From Bacteroidales bacterium UBA5429 (GTDB lineage: Bacteria; Bacteroidota; Bacteroidia; Bacteroidales; WCHB1-69): a DNA stretch of 44,630 nt. The translations under genes were made by a program, and so were the position numbers. Where the stretch lies: the NCBI GenBank assembly GCA_002427605.1, contig DIRT01000001.1, positions 1,728-46,357 on the forward strand, written 5' to 3'. The notes beneath the pieces were generated by a model, which was not told where the DNA came from, ran no database searches, and was given only the letters and a program-made list of their open reading frames with translations. Of this stretch, positions 10,327 through 18,220 are shown one piece after another (position 1 is the first letter of the stretch; the number at the start of each line of letters is the position of its first letter).

Positions 10327-11802
10327 TTATTGATAAACAATGGATATTACCTTGCGTTCTAAGGTCGTTTCAATTTCTATCAAATAATATCCTTTAGTAG
10401 GGAGAATCCCCTTAAATAGGTACTCTTTTTCTGCTTTGCCTGTTTGAGTTTCTATCGTTTTGCCATCAGCACTAACCAAGCGTACTGCAATATCTGATAT
10501 TTCAGCCAGATCAACTTTTAAATAATACTCTCCATGAGTAGGATTAGGATAAAGATAGTATGAATTTGAATTAGAGTTTATATTTTGCTCCTCCTGATTC
10601 TCGGTCAATTTTTTAGGAACTCCTTCTAGTGGATAAAAACCGATTCTAAAAAGGTCACTACCTGACTCATCAGCATCCCAATAGATGTTACTAAAAGTTA
10701 CAACTCCATTGTTGTCAATATAACTTGACTCATAAATCTCCACACTGTTTGTTTCAAAGTTACCGGTATGGTCACGATCTATCAAAAGGACACATGATGA
10801 TGGATCCAAATCACTCCTTTCAGAGAGATCAATCTGAACAGTTGTCGGTAAATATCTGATTGTCTCTCCTGTTGCTTCCATTAAACAGTGACCGTAGGTT
10901 ATGACTTCTTGGTCTCCATTCAGATAAGTGTAATTAGGTGTGTCAAATAGATTTTCATCTACACCCCAAATTAAAAAATTTCCTTCAGGAATAATATGTG
11001 AATTTAAAGTATTATCTGCTGCAATCTCTCCAATGCCAATAGAAAGAAAATTATTCATGGTAGACTGTTTTTGATGCAGATTAAAAATAGTATCACGTCC
11101 AATACCGGATATTGCAGCATGATATTCAGGGTGTTGATCGTAATGCCATGTAGTATCTCCCACTGAGTTAATGTAGGATAGATTAAATAATGTGATTCCG
11201 TATTTCACGGAAAGATAACTCTGCCAACGGTGTAATTCCTCCTTGTCTATTTGTCTGTCAAACAGCACAATTTCACCTAATTTCCCTTTAAAGTTCAATG
11301 CATCGCTCCCTCCAAAATAAAGAATATTGGGGTTAAATTCACTTACCTGCCATGAACGATGGAACGAATTGACTATAGGTTCGGTATTGTTGACATTACT
11401 ATATAATATTGTAGAGCTTTCCGCAAAGATCTGTTGGGTGGATAATGCGATAAAAAGTGTATCATCTACCAAACTCCATAAACCCCTTTCCGTCAACGTA
11501 TCATCAGTTTGATACGCAATGATCATTGTTAACTCGTTAGAATTAAATAAGATGGGAACTTCAAATGTAGCATGTTGTCCATCAAAAAGAATAGATTGAT
11601 TAAAATTAAATAACTCCCATTCCGGGTCCGTAGGACCTGTAATGTAATAATTATTAGTACTATAATCCAACCATGAACTATCAGAGGTGGTGGGATAATC
11701 GGCTCGAAACCAAACATTAGGAGTAAGTGCTGCAGATTGAGAAAATAGGAGGCAGCCGGTGTTAACTAACAACAGAAATAATAATAACTTTTTCATAAGC
11801 AT
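10327..11802 (-). CDS. LamG-like surface protein with T9SS C-terminal sorting domain
   Basis: About 491 residues when started at the ATG at 11802 (MLMKKLLLFLLL...); the ATG at 11796 is equally possible. A signal peptide ends around CLLFSQ. The region beginning ALTPNVWFRADYP and continuing to about residue 200 looks like a concanavalin/LamG beta-sandwich, including the typical GKLGEIVLFDRQI strand. The middle portion (HAAISGIGRD to IWGVDENLF) is shared by many Bacteroidota T9SS cargo proteins. From about residue 412 the type A sorting domain appears: YLYPNPTHGEYYLKV, then KGYYLIEIET and KVISI at the end. The protein is therefore expected to cross the outer membrane by T9SS and be attached or released there. 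It precedes the Rhs gene by 45 bp on the same strand and is probably cotranscribed. Ligand and function are unknown. Confidence 0.85.
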   Translation of the reverse strand: MLMKKLLLFLLLVNTGCLLFSQSAALTPNVWFRADYPTTSDSSWLDYSTNNYYITGPTDPEWELFNFNQSILFDGQHATFEVPILFNSNELTMIIAYQTDDTLTERGLWSLVDDTLFIALSTQQIFAESSTILYSNVNNTEPIVNSFHRSWQVSEFNPNILYFGGSDALNFKGKLGEIVLFDRQIDKEELHRWQSYLSVKYGITLFNLSYINSVGDTTWHYDQHPEYHAAISGIGRDTIFNLHQKQSTMNNFLSIGIGEIAADNTLNSHIIPEGNFLIWGVDENLFDTPNYTYLNGDQEVITYGHCLMEATGETIRYLPTTVQIDLSERSDLDPSSCVLLIDRDHTGNFETNSVEIYESSYIDNNGVVTFSNIYWDADESGSDLFRIGFYPLEGVPKKLTENQEEQNINSNSNSYYLYPNPTHGEYYLKVDLAEISDIAVRLVSADGKTIETQTGKAEKEYLFKGILPTKGYYLIEIETTLERKVISIVYQ

Positions 11803-12097
11803 TTTGTTGTTAAGATTTAACAATAAAAGAACGATCAAATTGAATATTAAAAATTCATGAAACCCACAACACAATCTTTAACGCTTCAAGTTTAATAAAA
11901 AAACTAATACAAAACAACAAAATTGACTAAAAAAATAAAATATTTTAAAATACTGATTATCAATCAAATAAAATTTATATTTTCAATAAAATGGATAATA
12001 AAATTCAAAATTTTGGAATTTTCTCTCTGTGTATTTCATAATTTTTGGAAGAAAAAAGAAAAAATTGTGTCAATTTTGGTTTCGCTTTTTTTGATCC

Positions 12098-12297
12098 CGT
12101 AATTCGTAATAAACACTTCATATCAAAAATGGAAAAATTTCCAGAGTGGGGTGATGGATTAACAAAAAAGACACCCCAAATCCTGCCCCCTTTTTATTTT
12201 TATTTCAAAATAATATATATAATTAAAATATCAATGGGATATATTAAAAATAAGCTCTAACCCAAATTTCCGAAATCCGAAATCCGAAATCCGAAAT
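12098..12297 (+). repeat. Dispersed element, copy A
   Basis: This roughly 200-bp segment aligns with copy B at 14966-15172 in the same order: a CGTAATT heptamer array, a block containing CCAGAGTGGGG, the tract CCTGCCCCCTTTT then TTTCAAAATAATATATATAA, a TATCAATGG block, and a (CCGAAAT)4 array at 12270-12297. A partial inverted copy (C) lies at 14661-14768. The three copies surround mutB. One frame through the middle is conserved between A and B (PEWG, TK, ILPPF), suggesting derivation from a coding sequence, but no intact protein remains. Confidence 0.75.
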
Positions 12298-12355
12298 TTA
12301 TAGGGTCTTTCAGTTTATTTTATACCGATTTCTGCTCTATTTCAAAAAGTTGCTG

Positions 12356-12363
12356 TATCTTTG
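12356..12363 (+). promoter_or_regulatory. -7 element (TATCTTTG) of mutB
   Basis: TATCTTTGCAG matches TAnnTTTG and lies 56 bases before the mutB ATG, giving a leader of roughly 48 nt. No strong -33 TTG is visible at 19-21 bases upstream. Confidence 0.55.
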
Positions 12364-12418
12364 CAGATTCAATAATTTGATAATTTATTACAGTAAAAGA
12401 TCATTAAAATAGATAATT

Positions 12419-14566
12419 ATGCGACCTGATTTTAGTAACGTTCCTTTTAACTCTACAAAGAATCAACCTCAACATGACAAAGCGAAAACTACTTCCGAAC
12501 AACCTTCATGGATGACATCGGAACAGATTGAAGTTAAGCCTGTTTATACCCAAGAGGACCTTCAAGGGATGGAACATTTGAATTATGCGGCAGGGATTCC
12601 TCCATTTTTGAGAGGACCTTACTCTACCATGTATGTTATGAGACCCTGGACTATCAGGCAATATGCAGGTTTTTCTACTGCAGAAGAATCAAATGCGTTC
12701 TACCGTAGAAATTTGGCTGCTGGGCAAAAAGGGTTGTCCATCGCTTTTGACTTGGCAACACACCGTGGCTATGACTCCGATCACCCCAGAGTTGTGGGAG
12801 ATGTTGGAAAAGCAGGTGTGGCGGTGGATTCAATCCTGGATATGAAGATCTTATTTGATCAGATTCCGTTGGATAAGATGTCCGTTTCTATGACCATGAA
12901 TGGTGCCGTGTTGCCTATTTTGGCTTTCTACATTGTGGCTGCTGAAGAGCAAGGAGTTCCGATGGAGCAGCTGACAGGTACAATTCAAAATGATATTCTG
13001 AAGGAGTTTATGGTGAGAAATACCTACATCTATCCTCCACTTCCTTCCATGAAGATCATTGCTGATATTTTTGAGTTTACTGCTAAAAATATGCCTAAAT
13101 TTAACTCCATTTCCATTTCCGGATACCACATGCAGGAAGCGGGAGCAACTTGTGATATCGAGTTGGCTTATACATTGGCGGATGGATTGGAATATTTAAG
13201 AGCGGGAGTAGGTGCGGGCATGAATATTGACGATTTTGCTCCAAGACTCTCTTTCTTCTGGGCTATCGGGATGAATCACTTCATGGAGATTGCCAAGATG
13301 AGAGCTGCGCGTATGCTATGGGCTAAAATTGTGAAACAGTTTAATCCGAAAAATCCGAAGTCGTTGGCATTAAGAACTCACAGTCAAACTTCCGGATGGT
13401 CGTTGACCGAGCAGGATCCTTTCAATAACGTGGCTCGTACTTGTGTTGAAGCTATGGGTGCGGTGTTGGGACATACTCAGTCGCTCCACACCAATGCGTT
13501 GGATGAGGCGATTGCTTTACCAACCGATTTCTCTGCGAGAATTGCGAGAAATACTCAAATTTTCATTCAAGAGGAAACCAAAGTATGTGCCGGCGTGGAT
13601 CCATGGGCAGGTTCCTACTATGTTGAGTATCTGACTCATCAGATTGCGCATCGTGCGTGGACTCTTATTGAGGAAATAGAATCATTAGGGGGAATGGCAA
13701 AGGCAATCGAGACCGGAATTCCAAAGATGAGAATCGAGGAAGCCGCATCCCGGAAACAAGCCAAAATTGATACCGGCGTTGATTCTATTATCGGTGTGAA
13801 TAAGTATGTGTTGGATAAAGAGGATCCTATCGAAACGCTTGAAGTGGACAACAGTGCCGTACGTGAAGCACAAATTAAACGCTTGGCTCAATTGCGTAGC
13901 GAAAGAAATGAGGCTGAAGTACAAAAAGCATTGGAACGCATCACAGAATGTGCGGAAACCGGCAAAGGAAATCTTTTAGAGTTATCGGTTGATGCAGCAA
14001 GAAAAAGAGCTTCATTGGGTGAGATTTCCGATGCGATGGAGAAAGTATATGGTCGTTATAAAGCAAAAATTAATTTAATTACCGGCGTGTATAGTTCAGA
14101 ACAAAATAACAATCCTACCTTTGCAAAAGCAACTCAAATGGCAGATCAATTTGCTAAAACCGAAGGTAGAAGACCTCGTATCATGGTGGCTAAAATGGGA
14201 CAGGATGGGCACGATAGAGGCGCGAAAGTAGTATCTACAGGTTATGCCGATATCGGCTTTGATGTGGACGTAGGTCCTCTTTTCCAAACTCCCGAAGAGG
14301 CAGCCAAGCAAGCTGTCGAAAATGATGTTCACGTTTTGGGCGTGTCTTCATTGGCAGCAGGACACAAGACTTTGGTTCCTCAAGTTATTGAAGAGTTGAA
14401 AAAGCTGGGTAGAGAAGATATTATCGTTGTGGTGGGTGGTGTTATTCCTCCGCAAGATTATGACTTCTTGTACAAAGCGGGCGCAGCAGCCATTTTCGGT
14501 CCCGGATCGATCATCAGCGAATGTGCAATCAAGATTTTGGAAATTCTGGAAAGCCAAAGAGCCTAG
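12419..14566 (+). CDS. mutB: Methylmalonyl-CoA mutase, large (catalytic) subunit
   Basis: A 715-residue protein, the usual length for the catalytic B12-dependent mutase that interconverts succinyl-CoA and (R)-methylmalonyl-CoA in the succinate-propionate route. The N-terminal TIM barrel shows YAAGIPPFLRGPYSTMY and the active-site segment SISGYHMQEAGAT. The C-terminal cobalamin domain has the DxHxxG motif (QDGHDRGAKVV), with Asp596 and the cobalt-ligand His598. The ATG at 12419 follows a normal promoter. In many Bacteroidota a homologous small subunit (mutA) lies directly upstream; here it is absent and the gene stands alone between repeats. It may pair with a mutA elsewhere or work as a homodimer like E. 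coli ScpA/Sbm. The enzyme assignment is secure; subunit architecture is open. Confidence 0.96.
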   Translation: MRPDFSNVPFNSTKNQPQHDKAKTTSEQPSWMTSEQIEVKPVYTQEDLQGMEHLNYAAGIPPFLRGPYSTMYVMRPWTIRQYAGFSTAEESNAFYRRNLAAGQKGLSIAFDLATHRGYDSDHPRVVGDVGKAGVAVDSILDMKILFDQIPLDKMSVSMTMNGAVLPILAFYIVAAEEQGVPMEQLTGTIQNDILKEFMVRNTYIYPPLPSMKIIADIFEFTAKNMPKFNSISISGYHMQEAGATCDIELAYTLADGLEYLRAGVGAGMNIDDFAPRLSFFWAIGMNHFMEIAKMRAARMLWAKIVKQFNPKNPKSLALRTHSQTSGWSLTEQDPFNNVARTCVEAMGAVLGHTQSLHTNALDEAIALPTDFSARIARNTQIFIQEETKVCAGVDPWAGSYYVEYLTHQIAHRAWTLIEEIESLGGMAKAIETGIPKMRIEEAASRKQAKIDTGVDSIIGVNKYVLDKEDPIETLEVDNSAVREAQIKRLAQLRSERNEAEVQKALERITECAETGKGNLLELSVDAARKRASLGEISDAMEKVYGRYKAKINLITGVYSSEQNNNPTFAKATQMADQFAKTEGRRPRIMVAKMGQDGHDRGAKVVSTGYADIGFDVDVGPLFQTPEEAAKQAVENDVHVLGVSSLAAGHKTLVPQVIEELKKLGREDIIVVVGGVIPPQDYDFLYKAGAAAIFGPGSIISECAIKILEILESQRA

Positions 14567-14571
14567 TTGAA

Positions 14572-14592
14572 GGCGGAAGGCGGAATGCGGAA
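14572..14592 (+). repeat. Heptamer array (GGCGGAA)3
   Basis: Two exact GGCGGAA units and a third, TGCGGAA, begin five bases after the mutB stop codon. The same unit recurs at 43699-43726 and 44497-44517. Confidence 0.85.
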
Positions 14593-14660
14593 TGAATTTA
14601 GAATCATTTAATTATCAGGCATTTAGAAATATATTTATTTCATATTTCTACTTTTTTCTT

Positions 14661-14768
14661 CTTTTTGAAATAAAAAAAATTGGGGGGCAGACAAAGCTTC
14701 CCTTTTTAGAATTTTTATTTCCCCACTCGAGAAACTATACCATTAAGGACATGCGTGATCAATTACGG
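14661..14768 (-). repeat. Dispersed element, copy C (inverted, partial)
   Basis: The minus strand aligns with the middle of copies A and B: the shared CGTAATTGATCAC start, the ATGGTATA block, the GAGTGGGGAAAT block, the CTGCCCCCC tract and TTTCAAAA. It lacks the distal part and the CCGAAAT array. It is more diverged than A and B are from each other. Confidence 0.65.
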
Positions 14769-14818
14769 ATTTATAAACCTGATTATCAAAAATATACATA
14801 ATAATATTGAATTTGGTC

Positions 14819-14846
14819 GTAGAGACGTTGCATGCAACGTCTCTAC
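14819..14846. repeat. 28-bp perfect palindrome, copy 1
   Basis: GTAGAGACGTTGCA is followed immediately by its exact reverse complement. A second copy at 43812-43843 is identical and two bases longer per side. In RNA it would fold into a long stem with almost no loop. No T-tract follows, so it is not a standard terminator. Its recurrence among other repeats suggests a mobile palindromic repeat. Confidence 0.85.
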
Positions 14847-14868
14847 AGCGTTTGGGGGTTATTCTAAT

Positions 14869-14935
14869 CCACGCCCTAAAGGACATGGCTATTTATATAA
14901 TAGAATATCAAGCAGTTAGATCATATTTTCGCTAA
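14869..14935 (+). repeat. REP-like hairpin element, copy 1
   Basis: CCACGCCC-TAAA-GGACATGG (14869-14888) forms an 8-bp stem with two wobble pairs and a four-base loop. The next 47 bases (ATATAATAGAATATCAAGCA and on to CGCTAA) are shared, inverted, with the right end of the window (44568-44630). Such hairpins with a conserved flank resemble REP elements or ends of IS200/IS605-type elements; no Y1 transposase is present in the window. Confidence 0.65.
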
Positions 14936-14940
14936 TTTTG

Positions 14941-14986
14941 AAAATCTAAAATCTAAATTTGGAAACGTAATTCGTAATTCGTAATT
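14941..14986 (+). repeat. Heptamer arrays (AAAATCT)2.4 and (CGTAATT)3
   Basis: AAAATCT repeats at 14941-14957 and, nine bases later, three exact CGTAATT units at 14966-14986, which also form the start of dispersed element copy B. Confidence 0.85.
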
Positions 14987-15172
14987 GATCACAGCATATC
15001 AAAAATGGTATAACATTCCAGAGTGGGGAAATGGAATAACAAAAGAGACACCTCACATCCTGCCCCCTTTTATTTTTATTTCAAAATAATATATATAATT
15101 AAATATCAATGGATTATATTAATAAAAACCCCAATGCCAAACTTCCGAAATCCGAAATCCGAAATCCGAAAT
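14966..15172 (+). repeat. Dispersed element, copy B
   Basis: Same organisation and orientation as copy A at 12098-12297, differing by scattered substitutions and small indels. It begins with (CGTAATT)3 and ends with (CCGAAAT)4 at 15145-15172. A second T-rich module (TGCCCCCTTTTATTTTTATT and on) follows directly at 15178-15220, so the CCGAAAT array sits between two modules. Confidence 0.75.
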
Positions 15173-15232
15173 CAAAATGCCCCCTTTTATTTTTATTTCA
15201 AAATAATATAAAAAATTAAAAATTTAGGGATC

Positions 15233-15814
15233 TTAAAAAGCTAAAGAGTGTAAAAAATGGGTTAATTTTTGGGTGGCAACAGCTCGGTGGCTGATTTTGT
15301 TTTTTAGCTCTGCGCTCATTTCGGCGAAGGATTCGTTGTACCCATCGGGAAGGAAGATGGGGTCGTAGCCAAAACCCTGGGTTCCGCTTTTCTTTTCCAG
15401 AATTGTACCGGAAACGGAACCTTCAAAGAGATATTCTTTGTTGTCTAAAATAAGTGCAATGACGGTTTTAAACTGGGCTTTTCTGTTAGAGATTCCCTCC
15501 ATTTGAGATAACACTTTTCGCATATTGTCTTCAAAAGAGCAAGCCGGTCCGGCGTAACGAGCAGAATAAACACCGGGTGCTCCGTGTAAAGCCTCAATTT
15601 CCAGTCCGGTATCATCAGCAAAACAGTTGCAGTGAAATTTTTCATGGATAAAACGCGCCTTCATCAGCGCATTACCGACCAAGGTATTTTCGGTTTCAGG
15701 AATATCTTCGAAAAAGTTTAAATCGGCAAGGGAGATGATTTTGTATTGATCTCCAACGATTTTTTGAATCTCTTCCAGTTTGTGTTTGTTCTGAGTGGCA
15801 AAAACAATCTCCAT
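15233..15814 (-). CDS. rdgB: XTP/dITP diphosphatase (RdgB/HAM1 family)
   Basis: A 193-residue protein of normal family length that hydrolyses non-canonical purine nucleoside triphosphates (XTP, ITP, dITP) to monophosphates, keeping them out of DNA and RNA. The family signature is clear: EIVFATQNKHKLEEIQ at the N-terminus, FADDTGLEIEALHGAPGVYS in the middle, and GTQGFGYDPIFLPDG followed by FAEM near the C-terminus. The ATG at 15814 starts directly at the conserved first strand. It lies downstream of rpmF on the same strand with a 73-bp gap and converges on mutB across a repeat-rich spacer. Confidence 0.95.
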   Translation of the reverse strand: MEIVFATQNKHKLEEIQKIVGDQYKIISLADLNFFEDIPETENTLVGNALMKARFIHEKFHCNCFADDTGLEIEALHGAPGVYSARYAGPACSFEDNMRKVLSQMEGISNRKAQFKTVIALILDNKEYLFEGSVSGTILEKKSGTQGFGYDPIFLPDGYNESFAEMSAELKNKISHRAVATQKLTHFLHSLAF

Positions 15815-15887
15815 GTTGACAGAATATAAAAAACAGATGATATAACTTATACCATCTATTTATTTTTTAAAAAGGAGAAAGATAGAA

Positions 15888-16061
15888 TTAAATTTCTATT
15901 GCTTGTTTTCCTCTGTAATATCCGCATTCCGGACAAACTCTGTGAGTAAGAATAGCGGAACCGCAATGACTGCAAGTTGTCAAATGAGGAGCAACCATAA
16001 AGTCATGTGATCTTCTTTTATCTCTTCTTTGAACCGAAGTTCTACGTTTTGGATGTGCCAT
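15888..16061 (-). CDS. rpmF: 50S ribosomal protein L32
   Basis: A 57-residue ORF beginning MAHPKRRTSVQRRDKRRSHD and ending GKQAIEI. The four cysteines (C30, C33, C44, C47; CSHC and CPEC) show the zinc-ribbon form of L32. It follows yceD by 26 bp, the standard yceD-rpmF order. Start (ATG at 16061) and stop (TAA at 15888-15890) were read directly. Confidence 0.96.
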   Translation of the reverse strand: MAHPKRRTSVQRRDKRRSHDFMVAPHLTTCSHCGSAILTHRVCPECGYYRGKQAIEI

Positions 16062-16087
16062 AATATTTATATTTTATGATGTCAATA

Positions 16088-16648
16088 TTAAAATTTCAAG
16101 TTTTTTAATGCATCCCATCGGGGATCCGTAGCATTATCATTATCAGATTGAGCTTCAGTGCTGTATTGAGCTAATTTTTCCAGAAAAAGCGGATTACATC
16201 CTGAAGTTCCATCCTCTTTTGTAGCATGTTTAGGTTGATTGGGTAAAGCCAATGCAATAGATTCATAGATGTAGTGAAACAGATCCAAATCATATTGATA
16301 TTCTGAAACGACCCATATATCGTCCTCTTCAAGACCTAAATAATCGGAATGATCGGGAACTAATTTAACAATCAATTCCTGATTAAAATGAAGAGGAGTA
16401 GAGATAGGATCCAGACATCTAACGCATTCTTGCTCTAATTCTCCATCAAAATTGAAGTCTAAAGTAAGCATTTTGTCATTTTTATGCATGATTAGCTCCA
16501 CTTTAACGCTTCCACCTATCACCTCAGACATGCTGTTTTCTTCAAAGAACCTTTTGTCACAAATAATTGAGTATGAATGACTTCCGTTTTCAATCCCTGA
16601 TAATCTAATTACAAAATCTGATCTAAATTCTTCCACCTTCACCTTCAA
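16088..16648 (-). CDS. yceD: YceD/DUF177 family protein (23S rRNA accumulation)
   Basis: A protein of about 186 residues with the family core: FVIRLSGIENGSHSYS near the N-terminus and the CVRCLDP zinc-knuckle-like motif (C75, C78), followed by FNQELIVKL. YceD proteins help large-subunit rRNA accumulate and are nearly always encoded just before rpmF, as here. No ATG opens the frame: the first possible start is TTG at 16648, with GTG codons at residues 3 and 5 as alternatives. A -7 element at 16662-16669 leaves a leader of only a few bases for the TTG start, so the exact start is uncertain by a few residues. Family assignment is firm. Confidence 0.88.
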   Translation of the reverse strand: MKVKVEEFRSDFVIRLSGIENGSHSYSIICDKRFFEENSMSEVIGGSVKVELIMHKNDKMLTLDFNFDGELEQECVRCLDPISTPLHFNQELIVKLVPDHSDYLGLEEDDIWVVSEYQYDLDLFHYIYESIALALPNQPKHATKEDGTSGCNPLFLEKLAQYSTEAQSDNDNATDPRWDALKNLKF

Positions 16649-16661
16649 TTATTTAGGGGTG

Positions 16662-16669
16662 CAAATATA
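16662..16669 (-). promoter_or_regulatory. -7 element (TATATTTG) of yceD-rpmF
   Basis: The minus strand reads TATATTTGC, 13 bases before the TTG start of yceD. It would drive yceD and rpmF, and perhaps rdgB. Confidence 0.5.
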
Positions 16670-16716
16670 CAAAAAAAAGTAAATAGAGCAATAACTTTTG
16701 AAAAACTATTTTTTTC

Positions 16717-17910
16717 TTAGTTTTCCTCGAGTGCTTTGATACCCGGAAGGGTAATTCCTTGGAGGTATTCCAACATGGCACCGCCACCGGTACTGATGTA
16801 GGAGCAAAACTCTGACATTCCATATTTTTCTACTGCTGTGATGGTATCTCCACCGCCGATCAATGAGAAGGCGCCGCCCAAAGTGGCAGAAGCTACGGCA
16901 ATCGCGATTGCTTGAGTTCCTTTTCCAAAAGCATCAAACTCAAACACTCCCACCGGACCATTCCATAAAATGGTTTGTGATTGGTTTATAATCCGGGTAA
17001 GTCGTTCGATAGTTTTAGGTCCGATATCCATCCCCATCCATCCGTCAGGGATATGATTTTCGGTGGTAACTTGTTTATTGGCGTTGGGATCAAATTGATC
17101 AGCACAAACATTATCTACCGGTAAATAAAGGTTAACTCCTTTTAAATGAGCTATTTGAATAATCTCTTCTGCAACGGGAATCATATCATCTTCAACAATT
17201 GAATCGGCAATATTGATACCCATAGCTTTTAAGAAGGTATAACTCATTCCACCGGCAATAATCAAATTTTCAACTTTGGTGATTAAATTTTTGACAATAT
17301 TAATCTTAGTAGATATTTTTGATCCTCCGATGATAGCGGTAAAGTTAGGTTTTTGGTCATCCAGAACCTTTTTCAAGCTCACCACTTCATCATACAACAG
17401 ATATCCGGCATAAGCTTTACCCGGGAAAAATTTGGTAATGGTTGCAGTTGAGGCATGCTCTCTGTGAGCAGTTCCAAAGGCGTCATTTACATAAACATCT
17501 CCCAAAAGTGAGAGTTGGCGCGCAAACTCTTCATCCCCCTTTTCTTCTCTTTTATCAAAACGAAGATTTTCTAAAAGAGCAATAGATCCGGGTTTCAGTT
17601 GATGGATAAGGTCAATTCCTTCTTGAGTTAAATAATTATCCACAAAAGTAATTTCGCGTTCCATCACTTCCGATAGGGTAGGAATGATATGTTTCAAGGA
17701 GAACTTTTCATTAACTTCTCCTTTAGGGCGACCCAAATGAGACATCAAAACAGCAACACCTCCCTCATTGATGATTTTATGAACAGTATTCAGTGTTCTG
17801 GTTATGCGTGTGCTATTGGTTACTTCAAATTGTTCATTCAGAGGAACATTATAATCAACTCTTACTAAAACTCTTTTTCCTTGAAAAGAAATGGCATCTA
17901 TTGATTTCAT
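16717..17910 (-). CDS. pgk: Phosphoglycerate kinase
   Basis: A 397-residue cytoplasmic enzyme of normal length that transfers phosphate from 1,3-bisphosphoglycerate to ADP in glycolysis. Recognisable blocks are KRVLVRVDYNVPLN at the N-terminus, MSHLGRPKGE (substrate arginine loop), LLENLRFDKREEKGDEEFA, YVNDAFGTAHREHAST, AIIGGSKISTKI (nucleotide domain) and the C-terminal FSLIGGGDTITAVEKYG then ISTGGGAMLEYL. It is monocistronic, reading away from its own -7 element at 17933-17940. Confidence 0.97.
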   Translation of the reverse strand: MKSIDAISFQGKRVLVRVDYNVPLNEQFEVTNSTRITRTLNTVHKIINEGGVAVLMSHLGRPKGEVNEKFSLKHIIPTLSEVMEREITFVDNYLTQEGIDLIHQLKPGSIALLENLRFDKREEKGDEEFARQLSLLGDVYVNDAFGTAHREHASTATITKFFPGKAYAGYLLYDEVVSLKKVLDDQKPNFTAIIGGSKISTKINIVKNLITKVENLIIAGGMSYTFLKAMGINIADSIVEDDMIPVAEEIIQIAHLKGVNLYLPVDNVCADQFDPNANKQVTTENHIPDGWMGMDIGPKTIERLTRIINQSQTILWNGPVGVFEFDAFGKGTQAIAIAVASATLGGAFSLIGGGDTITAVEKYGMSEFCSYISTGGGAMLEYLQGITLPGIKALEEN

Positions 17911-17932
17911 AAGCGGTATAAATTACAAAAGA

Positions 17933-17940
17933 CAAAGATA
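17933..17940 (-). promoter_or_regulatory. -7 element (TATCTTTG) of pgk
   Basis: The minus strand reads TATCTTTG, 22 bases before the pgk ATG. I see no clear -33 TTG. Confidence 0.5.
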
Positions 17941-18010
17941 AAGAATTTTTATGAAATAGTAATCCCTTTATTAAGCTAATACACTTTTATTTATTTTTTC
18001 ATAAAAAAAT

Positions 18011-18041
18011 TTGGTAAATACAAAATAATCGATTATATTTG
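18011..18041 (+). promoter_or_regulatory. Strong Bacteroidota promoter of the 18257-22250 genes
   Basis: TTG at 18011-18013 and TATATTTG at 18034-18041, separated by 20 bases, are a textbook -33/-7 pair. Predicted initiation near 18048 would give a leader of about 210 nt containing a short ORF, a hairpin and a tandem repeat. Confidence 0.65.
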
Positions 18042-18064
18042 TATCGACATTAGCTCTGATTACT

Positions 18065-18157
18065 ATGACAAAACTCAATTTACTATCCTATAGCTATTTT
18101 TTTGTTTTTGTTTGTTTAAAACGTTTCGTTTTGCATTGTTCTTTAAAATTAGTTTGA
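18065..18157 (+). CDS. Possible 30-residue leader ORF
   Basis: ATG at 18065, in frame to TGA at 18155-18157, would encode a 30-residue peptide beginning MTKLNLLSYSYFFVFVCLKR, with an aromatic, hydrophobic middle. It lies about 17 nt after the predicted transcript start and just before a hairpin. It resembles a small membrane peptide or a leader peptide. It could also be chance, since the sequence is T-rich. Confidence 0.3.
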   Translation: MTKLNLLSYSYFFVFVCLKRFVLHCSLKLV

Positions 18158-18160
18158 ATA

Positions 18161-18188
18161 CCCTCTCATATTTAATATTATGGGAGGG
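18161..18188 (+). promoter_or_regulatory. Leader hairpin before the T9SS-sorted protein gene
   Basis: CCCTCTCATA and TATGGGAGGG pair over 10 bp (one G-U) around an 8-base loop. It begins three bases after the leader ORF. No T-tract follows, so it is more likely a regulatory or stabilising structure than an intrinsic terminator. Confidence 0.5.
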
Positions 18189-18220
18189 ATATAGTCGAGA
18201 ATAGACTTAACTACTATAAA

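Larger units (their letters stand above)
11803..12418. other. Repeat-bearing spacer between the Rhs locus and mutB
   Basis: About 616 bp without a convincing gene. The first 290 bp are very AT-rich; I looked for a minus-strand TAnnTTTG promoter for the Rhs operon there and found no clear one. From 12098 to 12297 lies copy A of a dispersed element, ending in a heptamer array. The last 120 bp carry the mutB promoter and leader. An open frame at 12045-12260 is composed of the repeat and is not called as a gene. Confidence 0.6.
14567..15232. other. Repeat-packed spacer between mutB and rdgB
   Basis: About 666 bp between convergent genes with no convincing coding sequence. In order it holds a (GGCGGAA)3 array, an inverted partial copy of the dispersed element, a 28-bp perfect palindrome, a REP-like hairpin with a conserved flank, two further heptamer arrays, a full direct copy of the dispersed element, and a partial copy of its T-rich part (15178-15220). 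The open frames at 14592-14801 and 15023-15211 are built from these repeats. Confidence 0.7.

Noticed and set aside
12045..12260. A 71-codon plus-strand open frame between the Rhs locus and mutB
   Set aside because: It is made largely of the dispersed repeat, starts in AT-rich DNA without a promoter motif, and the homologous frame in copy B differs by indels.
14592..14801. A 69-codon plus-strand open frame after mutB
   Set aside because: It spans a heptamer array and the inverted repeat copy C; no protein-like conservation in this strand.
15023..15211. A 62-codon plus-strand open frame before rdgB
   Set aside because: Entirely repeat sequence (copy B and its extra T-rich module). The protein-like conservation lies in another frame.
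18161..18188. Hairpin as an intrinsic terminator
   Set aside because: No T-tract follows, and it lies between a strong promoter and its gene.
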